This document shows, piece after piece, positions 7,778-15,294 of a DNA stretch of 18,772 nucleotides. The stretch's first letter is position 1, and every line of letters begins with the position of its first letter. The stretch covers positions 49,413 to 68,184 of the forward strand of contig DBQB01000001.1 of NCBI GenBank assembly GCA_002305685.1, given 5' to 3'. The position numbers and the translations under genes were made by a program. The notes under the pieces are model-generated. The model made no database searches, had not been told where the DNA came from, and worked only from the letters and a program-made list of their open reading frames with translations. Source of the stretch: Ruminococcaceae bacterium UBA1405 (GTDB lineage Bacteria > Bacillota > Clostridia > Oscillospirales > Ruminococcaceae).

Positions 7778-9316
7778 CTATCCCCGTTCCCAGTACTTTC
7801 GGTCCAGGCTGCGATACTGGATGGCCTGGGAGATATGGGCCGTGTCGATGGTTTCGCTCTGTTCCAGATCTGCGATGGTGCGCGCAATCTTGAGAATCCG
7901 GTCATATCCTCTGGCGGACATCCCCATCCGGTCGAAAACCGATTTGAGCAGTTGCCTGGCAGGCTCGGTGAGGGAACAGAGCTGTTGGGTCTGTCTGGGG
8001 GAGAGGCGGGCGTTGCAGACCGGATGCTCGACGCCCATTGCCTGGAGGCGGCCGTACTGCAGTTGCCGCGCCCGGTTGACCCGCTCCCGGATGGCGGCGG
8101 AGCTTTCCGCCTGCTCCTCCCCGGCCAGCTGTTCAAACTCCACCGGCATAATCTCCACGTGCAGATCCAGCCGGTCCAGCATAGGGCCGCTGACCTTGGC
8201 GAGATAGCGGGAGACGGCGGACGGTTGGCAGATGCATTTTCGGGTAGGATGCCCGTAATACCCGCAGGGACAGGGGTTCATGGCGGCCACCAGCATCACG
8301 CTGCAGGGATAGGTATATCGTCCGGCGGCGCGGGAGATGGTGACAGTGCCGTCCTCCAGGGGCTGGCGCAATACCTCCATCGCCTGGCGGGAAAATTCGG
8401 GAAACTCATCGAGAAACAACACCCCATGGTGAGCCAGGGAAAGTTCGCCGGGATGGGGGATGCTCCCGCCGCCGGTGAGCCCGGCAGGGGAGATGGTGTG
8501 GTGGGGTGCTCGGAAAGGCCGCTGCCGGATCAGCGATCCCCCATGGGGCAGCATTCCGGCCACCGAATGGATTTTGGTGGTTTCGATGGCCTCCGAAAAG
8601 GTCATCTCCGGCAGGATGGTGGGGATGCGTTTGGCCAGCATACTTTTGCCGGAACCGGGCGGCCCGATCATCAATAGATTGTGCCCGCCGGCGGCGGCGA
8701 TCTCGATGGCCCGTTTGGCAAACCGCTGTCCCTTTACCTCCGAGAAATCCACCGGATAGGATGCGTCAACCTGTTCAAAAGGGGTGGGAACGGCAACAGG
8801 AAGGGGTTGGGTACCGCTGAGCTGTTCCACCAATGCTGCCAGACTGGAGACCGGAACCACCCGGATTCCTTCCACAACAGCGGCTTCCTGGGCATTTCCG
8901 GCGGGGACAAAGAGGGTGGTGCACCCCATTTCCTTTGCCAGCATGGCCATGGGCAGTACGCCGCCGATGGGCAGGCATTCTCCGGAAAGGGAGATCTCCC
9001 CCACAAAGGCATACTGCTGCTGGGGAAATTCCACCTGACCGGTGGCCAACAGGATGGCCATCAGGATAGGAAGGTCATAAACCGGACGGGTTTTGCGGAT
9101 ATCCGCCGGAGCCAGATTGACCAGTATGCGGGATACTGGAAAATGAAGCCCGGCGTTGTGGATGGCGGAGCGCACCCGGTCCCGGGATTCCCGCACGGCG
9201 GCGTCGGGCAGCCCGATCAGGGTAAACTCCGGAACCCCCCGGGAGATATCCACCTCCACCATCACCGGAAACGCTTCAATCCCCGAAAGCCCCATGCTGC
9301 GCACACGGCAGAACAT
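7778..9316 (-). CDS. comM: YifB/ComM-type Mg-chelatase-like AAA+ ATPase
   Basis: The 512-residue protein matches the YifB/ComM family in length and layout: an N-terminal ChlI/Lon-like domain (about 18-140), an AAA+ core with Walker A GPPGSGKS at 218-225 and Walker B VLFLDE at 299-304, and a C-terminal helical domain (about 405-505). The NPCPCGYYGHPTRKCIC stretch at 347-363 has the four cysteines usual for the family. In competent bacteria ComM is a hexameric helicase that promotes branch migration during DNA uptake and recombination; the role in non-competent Clostridia is not settled. A longer frame to 9451 exists, but AGGAGGG eight bases before the ATG at 9316 and the family's MFCRVRS-like start decide the shorter form. 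It follows a GNAT gene by 136 bases on the same strand. No dprA or other competence gene is adjacent. Confidence 0.93.
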   Translation of the reverse strand: MFCRVRSMGLSGIEAFPVMVEVDISRGVPEFTLIGLPDAAVRESRDRVRSAIHNAGLHFPVSRILVNLAPADIRKTRPVYDLPILMAILLATGQVEFPQQQYAFVGEISLSGECLPIGGVLPMAMLAKEMGCTTLFVPAGNAQEAAVVEGIRVVPVSSLAALVEQLSGTQPLPVAVPTPFEQVDASYPVDFSEVKGQRFAKRAIEIAAAGGHNLLMIGPPGSGKSMLAKRIPTILPEMTFSEAIETTKIHSVAGMLPHGGSLIRQRPFRAPHHTISPAGLTGGGSIPHPGELSLAHHGVLFLDEFPEFSRQAMEVLRQPLEDGTVTISRAAGRYTYPCSVMLVAAMNPCPCGYYGHPTRKCICQPSAVSRYLAKVSGPMLDRLDLHVEIMPVEFEQLAGEEQAESSAAIRERVNRARQLQYGRLQAMGVEHPVCNARLSPRQTQQLCSLTEPARQLLKSVFDRMGMSARGYDRILKIARTIADLEQSETIDTAHISQAIQYRSLDRKYWERG

Positions 9317-9452
9317 TACCGCATCCCTCCTAACCGCTATATTTGAGATAAGTGGGAGATCCATCCCCCAAAGATTCTTGGCTGCGGCTGAAGGATAGAT
9401 CTGTCCGATGCATTTCAGCCTTCCCCCTCGCCGCAATGAGCTTCTAAACAAA

Positions 9453-10028
9453 TTATGGCTTTACAAAGTACATGGTGTCGATTCCCTGGCCGCGGTCATC
9501 TTTGAGCACGGCGACGCACCGGTATCCCAGTTTTTCAGTCAGATGCATCTGGGCTTGGTTGGTGCTCCAGGTGCGAAAGGTGATGACCCGTCCAGAGAAC
9601 CGCTGGCGGATGCGCTGCTCCGCAGCCTCATAGATGGCGGGGGAAAGGCCTTTTCCCCGCTCACTGTGCCGAAGGCAGAGGGTGGTCATATAACAGACCT
9701 CTCCGAACTGTTCCAGCGCGGGGCAGCGATAGCTGGGACGATAGGAGAGAAAACCGATAATCTCTTCTCCCCGTTTGGCCAAAATGGCCGACTGCTGTAA
9801 TATTTCCTCATAGTAACGCTGCACACCGTCGGTGTTGGGGTGGGCGTGTCCCAGCTGTTTTTCCGAGGTGCCGCCCCGATAAGAAAGAGGAGGACAGAAA
9901 TCCTCGTCGCATTCGGTGAGGATTTCCAATATTGCCTGTTGTTCCTCCGGGTCGGTGAGCAGGTCCCGGGGAACCAGGGTAATCTCGGCTGGGGTGTCAT
10001 GGGGCGTTGTTGCTGTATCCTTTATCAT
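9453..10028 (-). CDS. GNAT family N-acetyltransferase (191 aa)
   Basis: This is a single-domain GNAT protein. The acetyl-CoA loop is in LCLRHSERGKGLSPAIYEAA (about residues 117-136), and NQAQMHLTEKLGYRCVAVLKDD near the C-terminus is the usual last part of the fold. The substrate is unknown. Its ATG overlaps the TGA stop of the upstream CapA-family gene in an ATGA arrangement, so the two are probably translationally coupled; the nearest purine-rich site (GGGAG) is 12 bases away, which supports coupling rather than independent initiation. Confidence 0.88.
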   Translation of the reverse strand: MIKDTATTPHDTPAEITLVPRDLLTDPEEQQAILEILTECDEDFCPPLSYRGGTSEKQLGHAHPNTDGVQRYYEEILQQSAILAKRGEEIIGFLSYRPSYRCPALEQFGEVCYMTTLCLRHSERGKGLSPAIYEAAEQRIRQRFSGRVITFRTWSTNQAQMHLTEKLGYRCVAVLKDDRGQGIDTMYFVKP

Positions 10029-11335
10029 CTCAAAACAATTCTCCCATTTTCATATTTCCAGCAGGTATGGTATCTGGCGCTGGCCTGGTTGAGATATTCG
10101 GTGATTTCCAGCGCCGTTTTCTCGTCCGCGAGATAGGGGATATTTTTTTCATACTGGGGTTTTTCCATCCCCAGCTCCACCGGCAGCAGTTCCAGATGGG
10201 CCAGCTTGCCGTTTTCTATGGTAAAGAAGGGCAGGGCGGAGCGGTAGACCTCCTTGACGGTATATAGGCTTTGGGCAGCGCCGGCGCTGCGCTTGGCAAT
10301 GCCCACCGCCGCCGGTGTGTCGGAGGGAAGGCCGTATTTTTCCATATAATCCGCCGGCAGCAGCCGGACATACTCATTTTCAAAGATAAAGTTGCCAAGG
10401 CAATAGAAGATGGGCGCATCCCGGTAAATCTCGATGCCCTTGAGCTGATGGGTACCGCCTCCCACCACCGCGCAGGCGCCGGCGTCGATGCAGGCGTGGG
10501 CGAATTCTTCCAGAAAGTAGTCCGGTTCCATATCACTGTCCTTGCGCACCTCGTGGGAGTGGACCATCACGATGGCGGCGTCGCAGGTGTACAATGCTTC
10601 CCGGATGGCATCGGTCATCCGTTTCAGGTCTCTGGGGTCGGCGGTGGAGAAGCGCCCTTCCTGCTCAGGGGAATCCACTTCCTCAAACAGCGCCCCGGCA
10701 AACTCGGTCATCCGCGGCGGCAAGGGAGAGACAAAACCCTGTTTGCGGTGAGATTCCCGCAGGGCGTTGATGGAGGTTGCCGCAGCGATTTCCTTGAGCA
10801 TTTCAGCGTGCTGCGAGGTTACCCGATAGATACAGCGGAAACGCAGCGGATTGAGCCCGGGGCGTCCCGGCTGTCTGGGGGTCTGTTCCCCCGCCCTTGC
10901 CGCATCCTCGAAGGTGGAGCAGATATCAAAAATTGCTACCCTGCCGCCAGCGGTATCCAATATGGCGGGACGGGAGGCTTCATAGAGATTGCTTCCGGCT
11001 CCGGCTCGGGCAAATCCATACCGGTCCAAAAATTGCTGGGTTTGGTGTAACCCTTCATAGGAGTAATCCATGGTGTGGTTGTTGGCCCATCCCAGCATAT
11101 TAAAGCCATACCGACGGATCTGTTCCAGACAGCTTTCATCCGCGGTCAGCCAGGTACCGCCGGAATAAGCGGAACCGTAACAGTTCCCGTCGGTGATGGT
11201 GGTTTCGATGTTGGCCATACGGATGTCCGCCTGCCCCAGAAAATCCCGGATGGCGTCGAGATCCCCGTATCCCACGGGAAGGGGTTTCATAATCAGGATA
11301 TCTCCGGCAGCGGACACAGTAATGCGTTTTTCCAT
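10025..11335 (-). CDS. CapA-family (PGA_cap metallophosphatase-like) protein
   Basis: The 436-residue product shows the hallmarks of the CapA/PGA_cap family: AAGDILIM near residue 9, MANIETTIT, WANNHTMDYSYEGL, IVMVHSHE and GGGTHQLKGIEIY followed by CLGNFIFE. The Asp, Asn and His residues form the metallophosphatase-like centre. CapA proteins are usually membrane anchored and act in poly-gamma-glutamate capsule synthesis, but here the protein starts MEKRITVSAAGD with no signal peptide or membrane helix. No capB or capC gene is nearby. A cytosolic hydrolase role is possible, which is inference. A longer frame to 11533 is open, but GAGGTG eight bases before the ATG at 11335 and the domain start choose this one. 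The GNAT gene downstream overlaps it by four bases. Confidence 0.9.
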   Translation of the reverse strand: MEKRITVSAAGDILIMKPLPVGYGDLDAIRDFLGQADIRMANIETTITDGNCYGSAYSGGTWLTADESCLEQIRRYGFNMLGWANNHTMDYSYEGLHQTQQFLDRYGFARAGAGSNLYEASRPAILDTAGGRVAIFDICSTFEDAARAGEQTPRQPGRPGLNPLRFRCIYRVTSQHAEMLKEIAAATSINALRESHRKQGFVSPLPPRMTEFAGALFEEVDSPEQEGRFSTADPRDLKRMTDAIREALYTCDAAIVMVHSHEVRKDSDMEPDYFLEEFAHACIDAGACAVVGGGTHQLKGIEIYRDAPIFYCLGNFIFENEYVRLLPADYMEKYGLPSDTPAAVGIAKRSAGAAQSLYTVKEVYRSALPFFTIENGKLAHLELLPVELGMEKPQYEKNIPYLADEKTALEITEYLNQASARYHTCWKYENGRIVLR

Positions 11336-11399
11336 GTTGTATTCACCTCGCTGTGAGCAAAGTGGAGGAGCGTTTTGAGATACACCCTCCTTTGCTTTT

Positions 11400-11428
11400 A
11401 TTATAGTCAAAAAGGATATCCTGCGCAA
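11400..11428 (-). promoter_or_regulatory. Promoter of the capA-like/GNAT operon
   Basis: On the minus strand a perfect TATAAT (11400-11405) is preceded at 17 bases by TTGCGC (11423-11428, only TTG conserved). The leader of about 60 nt contains an imperfect hairpin (GCAAAGGAGG against CCTCCACTTTGC, about 11357-11396). Confidence 0.6.
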
Positions 11429-11479
11429 TGAAAACCGGCGGCTTCGCCAAAGGTTTTCCGGATTCTTCCTGTTTTGATA

Positions 11480-11508
11480 TTGACAGGATTTTCCCGGTGT
11501 ATTATCAT
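11480..11508 (+). promoter_or_regulatory. Promoter of the phospho-sugar mutase gene
   Basis: TTGACA (11480-11485) and TATCAT (11503-11508) are 17 bases apart. It points away from the capA-like promoter, with about 50 bases between the two -35 boxes. The predicted start near 11515 leaves an unusually long leader of about 220 nt. Confidence 0.8.
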
Positions 11509-11514
11509 ATAAGT

Positions 11515-11733
11515 ATCGTGAAAAATATACCAATTATTCGATTCTGACATTTCAAATTCTGTAAAAACAGCCGGAAATCGACGAGTCGAAAGACGGGGAA
11601 TTTTGCAGGGCTGGGCCGTTGTTTTCCGAGCCGCGGGATGCGGACGGGATGGGATTGGCCAAGTCCGCAGCGGGATGTTTCCCCTTTGTCCACCCAAAAT
11701 TGCGCTGCCAAACAGCAGATAGGAGCAGGAAAG
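11515..11733 (+). other. Long 5' leader with alternative hairpins, possible cis-regulatory RNA
   Basis: The leader holds several complementary pairs: CTGT/ACAG near 11559-11570, CCGC/GCGG (11631-11634 with 11640-11643), GCGGAC/GTCCGC (11640-11645 with 11663-11668), GCAGCG/CGCTGC (11667-11672 with 11703-11708), and GCTG/CAGC (11704-11707 with 11713-11716) just before the ribosome binding site. Neighbouring pairs share bases, so they exclude each other, as in a switching leader. CGGGATG occurs three times (11634, 11645, 11671). It matches no riboswitch class I can recognise by eye, and no terminator with a T tract precedes the gene. Confidence 0.4.
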
Positions 11734-13437
11734 ATGACAGAAATGCAGTTGTACACAAGATGGCTCTCTCAGCAGATGGATGATCCGGATTTGGCTGTAG
11801 AACTGAAGGATATCCAGGGAAACGAGGAAGAGATTCACGACCGTTTTTACCGTGAGCTGGAGTTCGGTACCGCCGGACTTCGCGGCGTGATCGGGGCAGG
11901 CACCAACCGGATGAATATCTATACCGTGCGCCGGGCCACCCAGGGCTTGGCGGATTATATCAACGAAAAATACCAGTCCCCCAAGATCGCTATCGCTTAT
12001 GACAGCCGGATCAAATCCGATCTGTTTGCCCGGGAAGCGGCGGCGGTGCTGGCTGCCAACGGGATTCATGTCTATCTTTATTCGGAACTGATGCCCACCC
12101 CCATGCTGTCCTTTGCGGTGCGGGAGCTGAAATGCCAGTCGGGTATTGTGGTGACGGCCAGCCATAATCCCTCCAAATACAACGGTTATAAGGTTTATGG
12201 GGACGACGGCTGCCAGATGACCAGTGAATCGGCCAACGCAGTATTGGCAAAGATCAATGCCGTGGATATCTTTGATGGGGTGAAAACCCAGAGCTTCCAG
12301 AGCTGTCTGGAGCAGGGTACGGTGGAATACATCTCTCAGGAGGTTATCGACAGTTTCTTACAGCACGTGATGAGCCAGCAGGTGAATCCGGAGGCCGCCC
12401 GCAAGGCTGGCCTGAAGGTGGTATATACTCCCCTCAACGGCACCGGCAATAAGCCTGTGCGCAAGATTCTGGAAATGATGGGGATTACCAATGTAGCGGT
12501 GGTTCCGGAGCAGGAGAACCCGGACGGCAACTTCCCCACCTGCCCCTATCCCAACCCGGAGATCAAGCAGGCGCTGGAAAAGGGCATCGAGCTGTGCGAG
12601 TCCCTTTCCTATGATATGCTGCTGGCCACCGACCCGGATGCGGACCGGGTGGGCATCGCCGTCAAACACAATGGGGATTATGTGCTGCTCACCGGCAATG
12701 AAGTGGGCGCGCTGCTGCTGGATTACATCGCCAAAAACCGCATCGAGAAGGGCACCATGCCCAAAGACCCCATCACCGTCAAGACCATCGTTACCACCAA
12801 GCTGATCGATGCCATCGCCAAATCCTACGGGGTTCAGGTGGTGAATGTGCTCACCGGATTTAAGTATATCGGCGAGCAGATTCTGCTTTTGGAGCGCAAG
12901 AATGAAAAACAGCGGTATATCTTTGGCTTTGAGGAGAGCTATGGGTACCTTTCCGGCACCTATGTGCGGGATAAGGACGCGGTCAACGGCTCGCTGCTGA
13001 TCTGTGAGATGGCCTCCTACTATAAATTGCAGGGCAAGACGTTGGTAGATGCCCTCAACGAGCTGTACGCCAAACATGGCATCTTCATCGATACCCAGCA
13101 GAGCTTTGCCTTTGAGGGCTCCGAGGGTATGGAGAAGATGAAGGCGATTATGGATGGCCTGCGGCAGAAGGGAATTGCCTCCATTGCCGGAAAACCGGTG
13201 GTATATACCGCCGATTATCAGACCTCGGTGAAGAACAGTGCCGACGGACAGGAGGTTATCCATCTGCCCAAATCCAATGTGCTGGAATATGGGTTGCAGG
13301 GCGCTTCGGTGATTGTCCGTCCCTCCGGCACCGAGCCCAAGATCAAAATTTACTATTCTATCCAGGGCAGCACCCGTGAGGAAGCCCAGGCTCTGCTGGA
13401 TGCCATCAAGGCGGATATGGCCCAGTATATGAAATAA
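11734..13437 (+). CDS. pgcA: Phospho-sugar mutase (phosphoglucomutase/phosphomannomutase family)
   Basis: The 567-residue protein is a full-length alpha-D-phosphohexomutase of the PgcA (YhxB) type. It interconverts hexose 1- and 6-phosphates through a phosphoserine. Ser143 in TASHNPSKYNGYKVY is the phosphoserine, DPDADR at 300-305 binds magnesium, GFEESYG at 398-404 recognises the sugar, and RPSGTEPK at 529-536 binds the phosphate. It joins galactose and glucose breakdown with cell-wall and glycan precursor synthesis. A longer frame starting at 11638 exists, but AGGAG eight bases before 11734 sets the start. Glucose versus mannose preference cannot be decided from sequence; the symbol follows the B. 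subtilis homologue. Expression may be controlled by its long leader. Confidence 0.93.
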   Translation: MTEMQLYTRWLSQQMDDPDLAVELKDIQGNEEEIHDRFYRELEFGTAGLRGVIGAGTNRMNIYTVRRATQGLADYINEKYQSPKIAIAYDSRIKSDLFAREAAAVLAANGIHVYLYSELMPTPMLSFAVRELKCQSGIVVTASHNPSKYNGYKVYGDDGCQMTSESANAVLAKINAVDIFDGVKTQSFQSCLEQGTVEYISQEVIDSFLQHVMSQQVNPEAARKAGLKVVYTPLNGTGNKPVRKILEMMGITNVAVVPEQENPDGNFPTCPYPNPEIKQALEKGIELCESLSYDMLLATDPDADRVGIAVKHNGDYVLLTGNEVGALLLDYIAKNRIEKGTMPKDPITVKTIVTTKLIDAIAKSYGVQVVNVLTGFKYIGEQILLLERKNEKQRYIFGFEESYGYLSGTYVRDKDAVNGSLLICEMASYYKLQGKTLVDALNELYAKHGIFIDTQQSFAFEGSEGMEKMKAIMDGLRQKGIASIAGKPVVYTADYQTSVKNSADGQEVIHLPKSNVLEYGLQGASVIVRPSGTEPKIKIYYSIQGSTREEAQALLDAIKADMAQYMK

Positions 13438-13451
13438 AACAAACGATTCTT

Positions 13452-13508
13452 AAAAAGCAGCGCACCCTTTCCCAACAGCTGCAGCTGTCGGGAAAGGGTG
13501 CGCTTTTG
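13452..13508. terminator. Bidirectional terminator between convergent genes
   Basis: A 15-bp perfect stem (arms 13459-13473 and 13490-13504, AGCGCACCCTTTCCC and its complement) encloses a second palindrome, ACAGCTGCAGCTGT. CTTTTG on the right and AAAAAG on the left supply T tracts in both directions. It ends the mutase gene (+) and the glycoside hydrolase gene (-). Confidence 0.9.
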
Positions 13509-13528
13509 TTTCCAAAGGAAGGATATCC

Positions 13529-14788
13529 TTAAAATTCCGTTGCCATTGGACGATCCTCCAGATAGGCGATCATATTGAGAACCAGGAAATTCCAGTTCTG
13601 AAAGCCATGGGTCATAATGGGTTCCCCGGTATCGGGATGATAAAATTCATGCAGGGAGCCGCAGCTTTCCAGGTCTTGGCCAAAAAGCCGGACGGTTTTT
13701 TCCGCCAGCTCCCGGGCGTCCTCGTGAAAGCCATATTTTTGTAATCCTCGCATGACCATATAGTTGCTGACCCCCCACACCGGCCCCAGCCAGTTGGAGG
13801 GATTGTTGGAGGCGCCCAGATTGTACATCTTTTCCAGGCGGGAAAGGGTGCGGATTCCATAGTTGCAGTGGAAGGTACGATCATCCCGGTAGCGCTGCAC
13901 CATCCGCTGGGCCTGCTGCTGGGAGGCAAGGCCCGCCCACATGGGAAGAAAGCTGGACCAGCAGTCTATCCGCATCAGCAGGCTGTCCCAGCTGCGGGGC
14001 GCCCCCTGATGCAGCCAGTCGCTGGGATCGATGGGGCGCAGATTGAGATCCACACTGTAAAATGTGCCGTCCCGCTCATCCCAGCAGTGGGTCTGGATGG
14101 CCTGGGCAAGTTTTTCCGCCTTTGCCCGCCAAAGGTTTGCCTCGGTGGTTTTCCCCAGCATCTCCAGCAAGAAACCATAGGCCAGCAGTTCCCGGTACAT
14201 CAGGCTGTTGAGATAGATGGACCCACAGCTTTTGTCAGGACGGTAGAATACCGAGGGGTCGTTGTCTACTCCTACCGCAAAATCACTCTGCCAGAAAACC
14301 AGTCCGGTTTTCTGGTGCATATGGGTGGTGAGGTAACGGTTTAAGAACCGTTCCAGCTGTTCCATCAGCGGCTCCACCCATTTTGCATCTCCGGTGCGGC
14401 GTACCAGCATGGCTGCCTGCTGTACCAGCATAGGTTTATGCATATTTTCTTCCAAAGGGTCTTTCCCGGGAAGGCCGCGGCGCATAATCCCCTGATCGCT
14501 GATGAGAATAGGGACCACCCCATCTTCCCCGGTGTGATCCAGATAGTTGCGGACACATCCTGCCTCATAGGGGAAAAACTTTCCTTTTTCGCCGGTGTCC
14601 AGTTCCACCTGTCCCATCACCACGCTGATAAACCAGCTGTCCCAATCCCATAATGTCATGGAATAGTAGGGGGAATTGGGGCTGCTGGGAACGGTGTAGG
14701 GATATTTTAGAATGTGAGAGGGTTCACGGGTCATCTGATGGCAGTTTTGAAGGATAAAATCTTTGAGCAGTTGGGCGTAGCGCTCCAT
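13529..14788 (-). CDS. GH63/MGH1-like (alpha/alpha)6 glycoside hydrolase
   Basis: The 419-residue protein has the look of the trehalase/GH63-like (alpha/alpha)6 barrel, near the mannosylglycerate/glucosylglycerate hydrolase (MGH1-like) group: WDWDSWF at 47-53, GVDNDPS at 173-179, CNYGIRTLSRLEKMYN at 308-323, NPSNWLGPVWG at 329-339, and HEFYHPDTGEP at 380-390. By analogy Asp175 is the acid and Glu381 the base. No signal peptide is seen, so it acts in the cytosol, perhaps on a small glucoside or compatible solute. The substrate is inference. The longer frame to 14923 is rejected because AAGGAGG lies six bases before the ATG at 14788. It is a single-gene unit with a promoter at 14867-14896. Confidence 0.8.
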   Translation of the reverse strand: MERYAQLLKDFILQNCHQMTREPSHILKYPYTVPSSPNSPYYSMTLWDWDSWFISVVMGQVELDTGEKGKFFPYEAGCVRNYLDHTGEDGVVPILISDQGIMRRGLPGKDPLEENMHKPMLVQQAAMLVRRTGDAKWVEPLMEQLERFLNRYLTTHMHQKTGLVFWQSDFAVGVDNDPSVFYRPDKSCGSIYLNSLMYRELLAYGFLLEMLGKTTEANLWRAKAEKLAQAIQTHCWDERDGTFYSVDLNLRPIDPSDWLHQGAPRSWDSLLMRIDCWSSFLPMWAGLASQQQAQRMVQRYRDDRTFHCNYGIRTLSRLEKMYNLGASNNPSNWLGPVWGVSNYMVMRGLQKYGFHEDARELAEKTVRLFGQDLESCGSLHEFYHPDTGEPIMTHGFQNWNFLVLNMIAYLEDRPMATEF

Positions 14789-14866
14789 ACAAAACCTCCT
14801 TTTGGATCTTGAATCAGGATGGCGGTAGTCTGCCAAGGGGTGTGAGGTTGGGAAATTTATAGATAT

Positions 14867-14896
14867 ACTATAATCCTTACCCGGGATATTTGTCAA
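14867..14896 (-). promoter_or_regulatory. Promoter of the GH63-like gene
   Basis: On the minus strand TTGACA (14891-14896) and TATAGT (14867-14872) are 18 bases apart. The leader is about 75 nt. The strong hairpin at 14935-14974 lies directly upstream and may insulate this promoter. Confidence 0.75.
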
Positions 14897-14934
14897 AAAA
14901 TATATCCATATCGCTCCCGGCACGGCTGAAACGA

Positions 14935-14974
14935 CACGAAGCCCTCAGCTTGCGGCCAAGCTGAGGGCTTCGTG
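14935..14974. repeat. 18-bp perfect hairpin with 4-base loop
   Basis: CACGAAGCCCTCAGCTTG and its complement form an 18-bp uninterrupted stem around a CGGC loop. It resembles a terminator but has no adjoining T tract on either strand: CATAGTTTG follows on plus, TCGTTTCAG on minus. It could end a minus-strand transcript from the gap to its right, or be a stable 3' end of a small RNA. Confidence 0.7.
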
Positions 14975-15294
14975 CATAGTTTGAGGTGTGTTTTTGAGGA
15001 GGGTAGAGCAGCACCCAAAACAAGCGGCTAATTGTTTTTGGGTACAGTATTATTATACATCTATGCTGCTTTCAGATGTTAAAGGGCTATGAATAAACGA
15101 TAAAATTATTGACGATAATCTGTGAAGTTTGCAGCTGCAAACATCGGGTACCTGTTCTTGCAAAAAATGTCCGGTATCTCTGTGGTAAGGCGGTAAAAAT
15201 ACGAAAATATCAGGTTGTTTTAACCAGCACTAGAAGTTTTTGCAGCCGCTTCCGTCATCAGAACTTTTTTCCCGAAAAGCATTGATGTTGTGGT
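14975..15294. other. Gene-free gap rich in inverted repeats, possible small RNA
   Basis: About 320 AT-rich bases with no credible coding frame. Inverted repeats seen: ACCCAAAACAA/TTGTTTTTGGGT (15013-15043, one bulge), an outer AGCAGCA/TGCTGCT pair (15007-15013 with 15064-15070), ACATCT/AGATGT (15057-15062 with 15074-15079) and a 16-bp palindrome at 15127-15142. A minus-strand TATAAT at 15052-15057 (poor -35) would start a transcript near 15045 running about 110 nt to the hairpin at 14935. I see no clear terminator for lexA here. Confidence 0.35.
15127..15142. repeat. 16-bp perfect palindrome
   Basis: GTTTGCAGCTGCAAAC is a perfect palindrome in the gap downstream of lexA. It could be a protein site or a weak hairpin; no T tract adjoins it. 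Confidence 0.45.

Noticed and set aside
11342..11389. Short leader peptide in the capA-like leader starting at a GTG next to AGGAGG
   Set aside because: The GTG is too close to the AGGAGG for normal initiation and the frame runs on into the capA-like gene out of phase.
11638..11733. N-terminal extension of the mutase starting at an upstream ATG
   Set aside because: No ribosome binding site precedes 11638, the extension matches nothing in the family, and AGGAG stands at the right distance from 11734.
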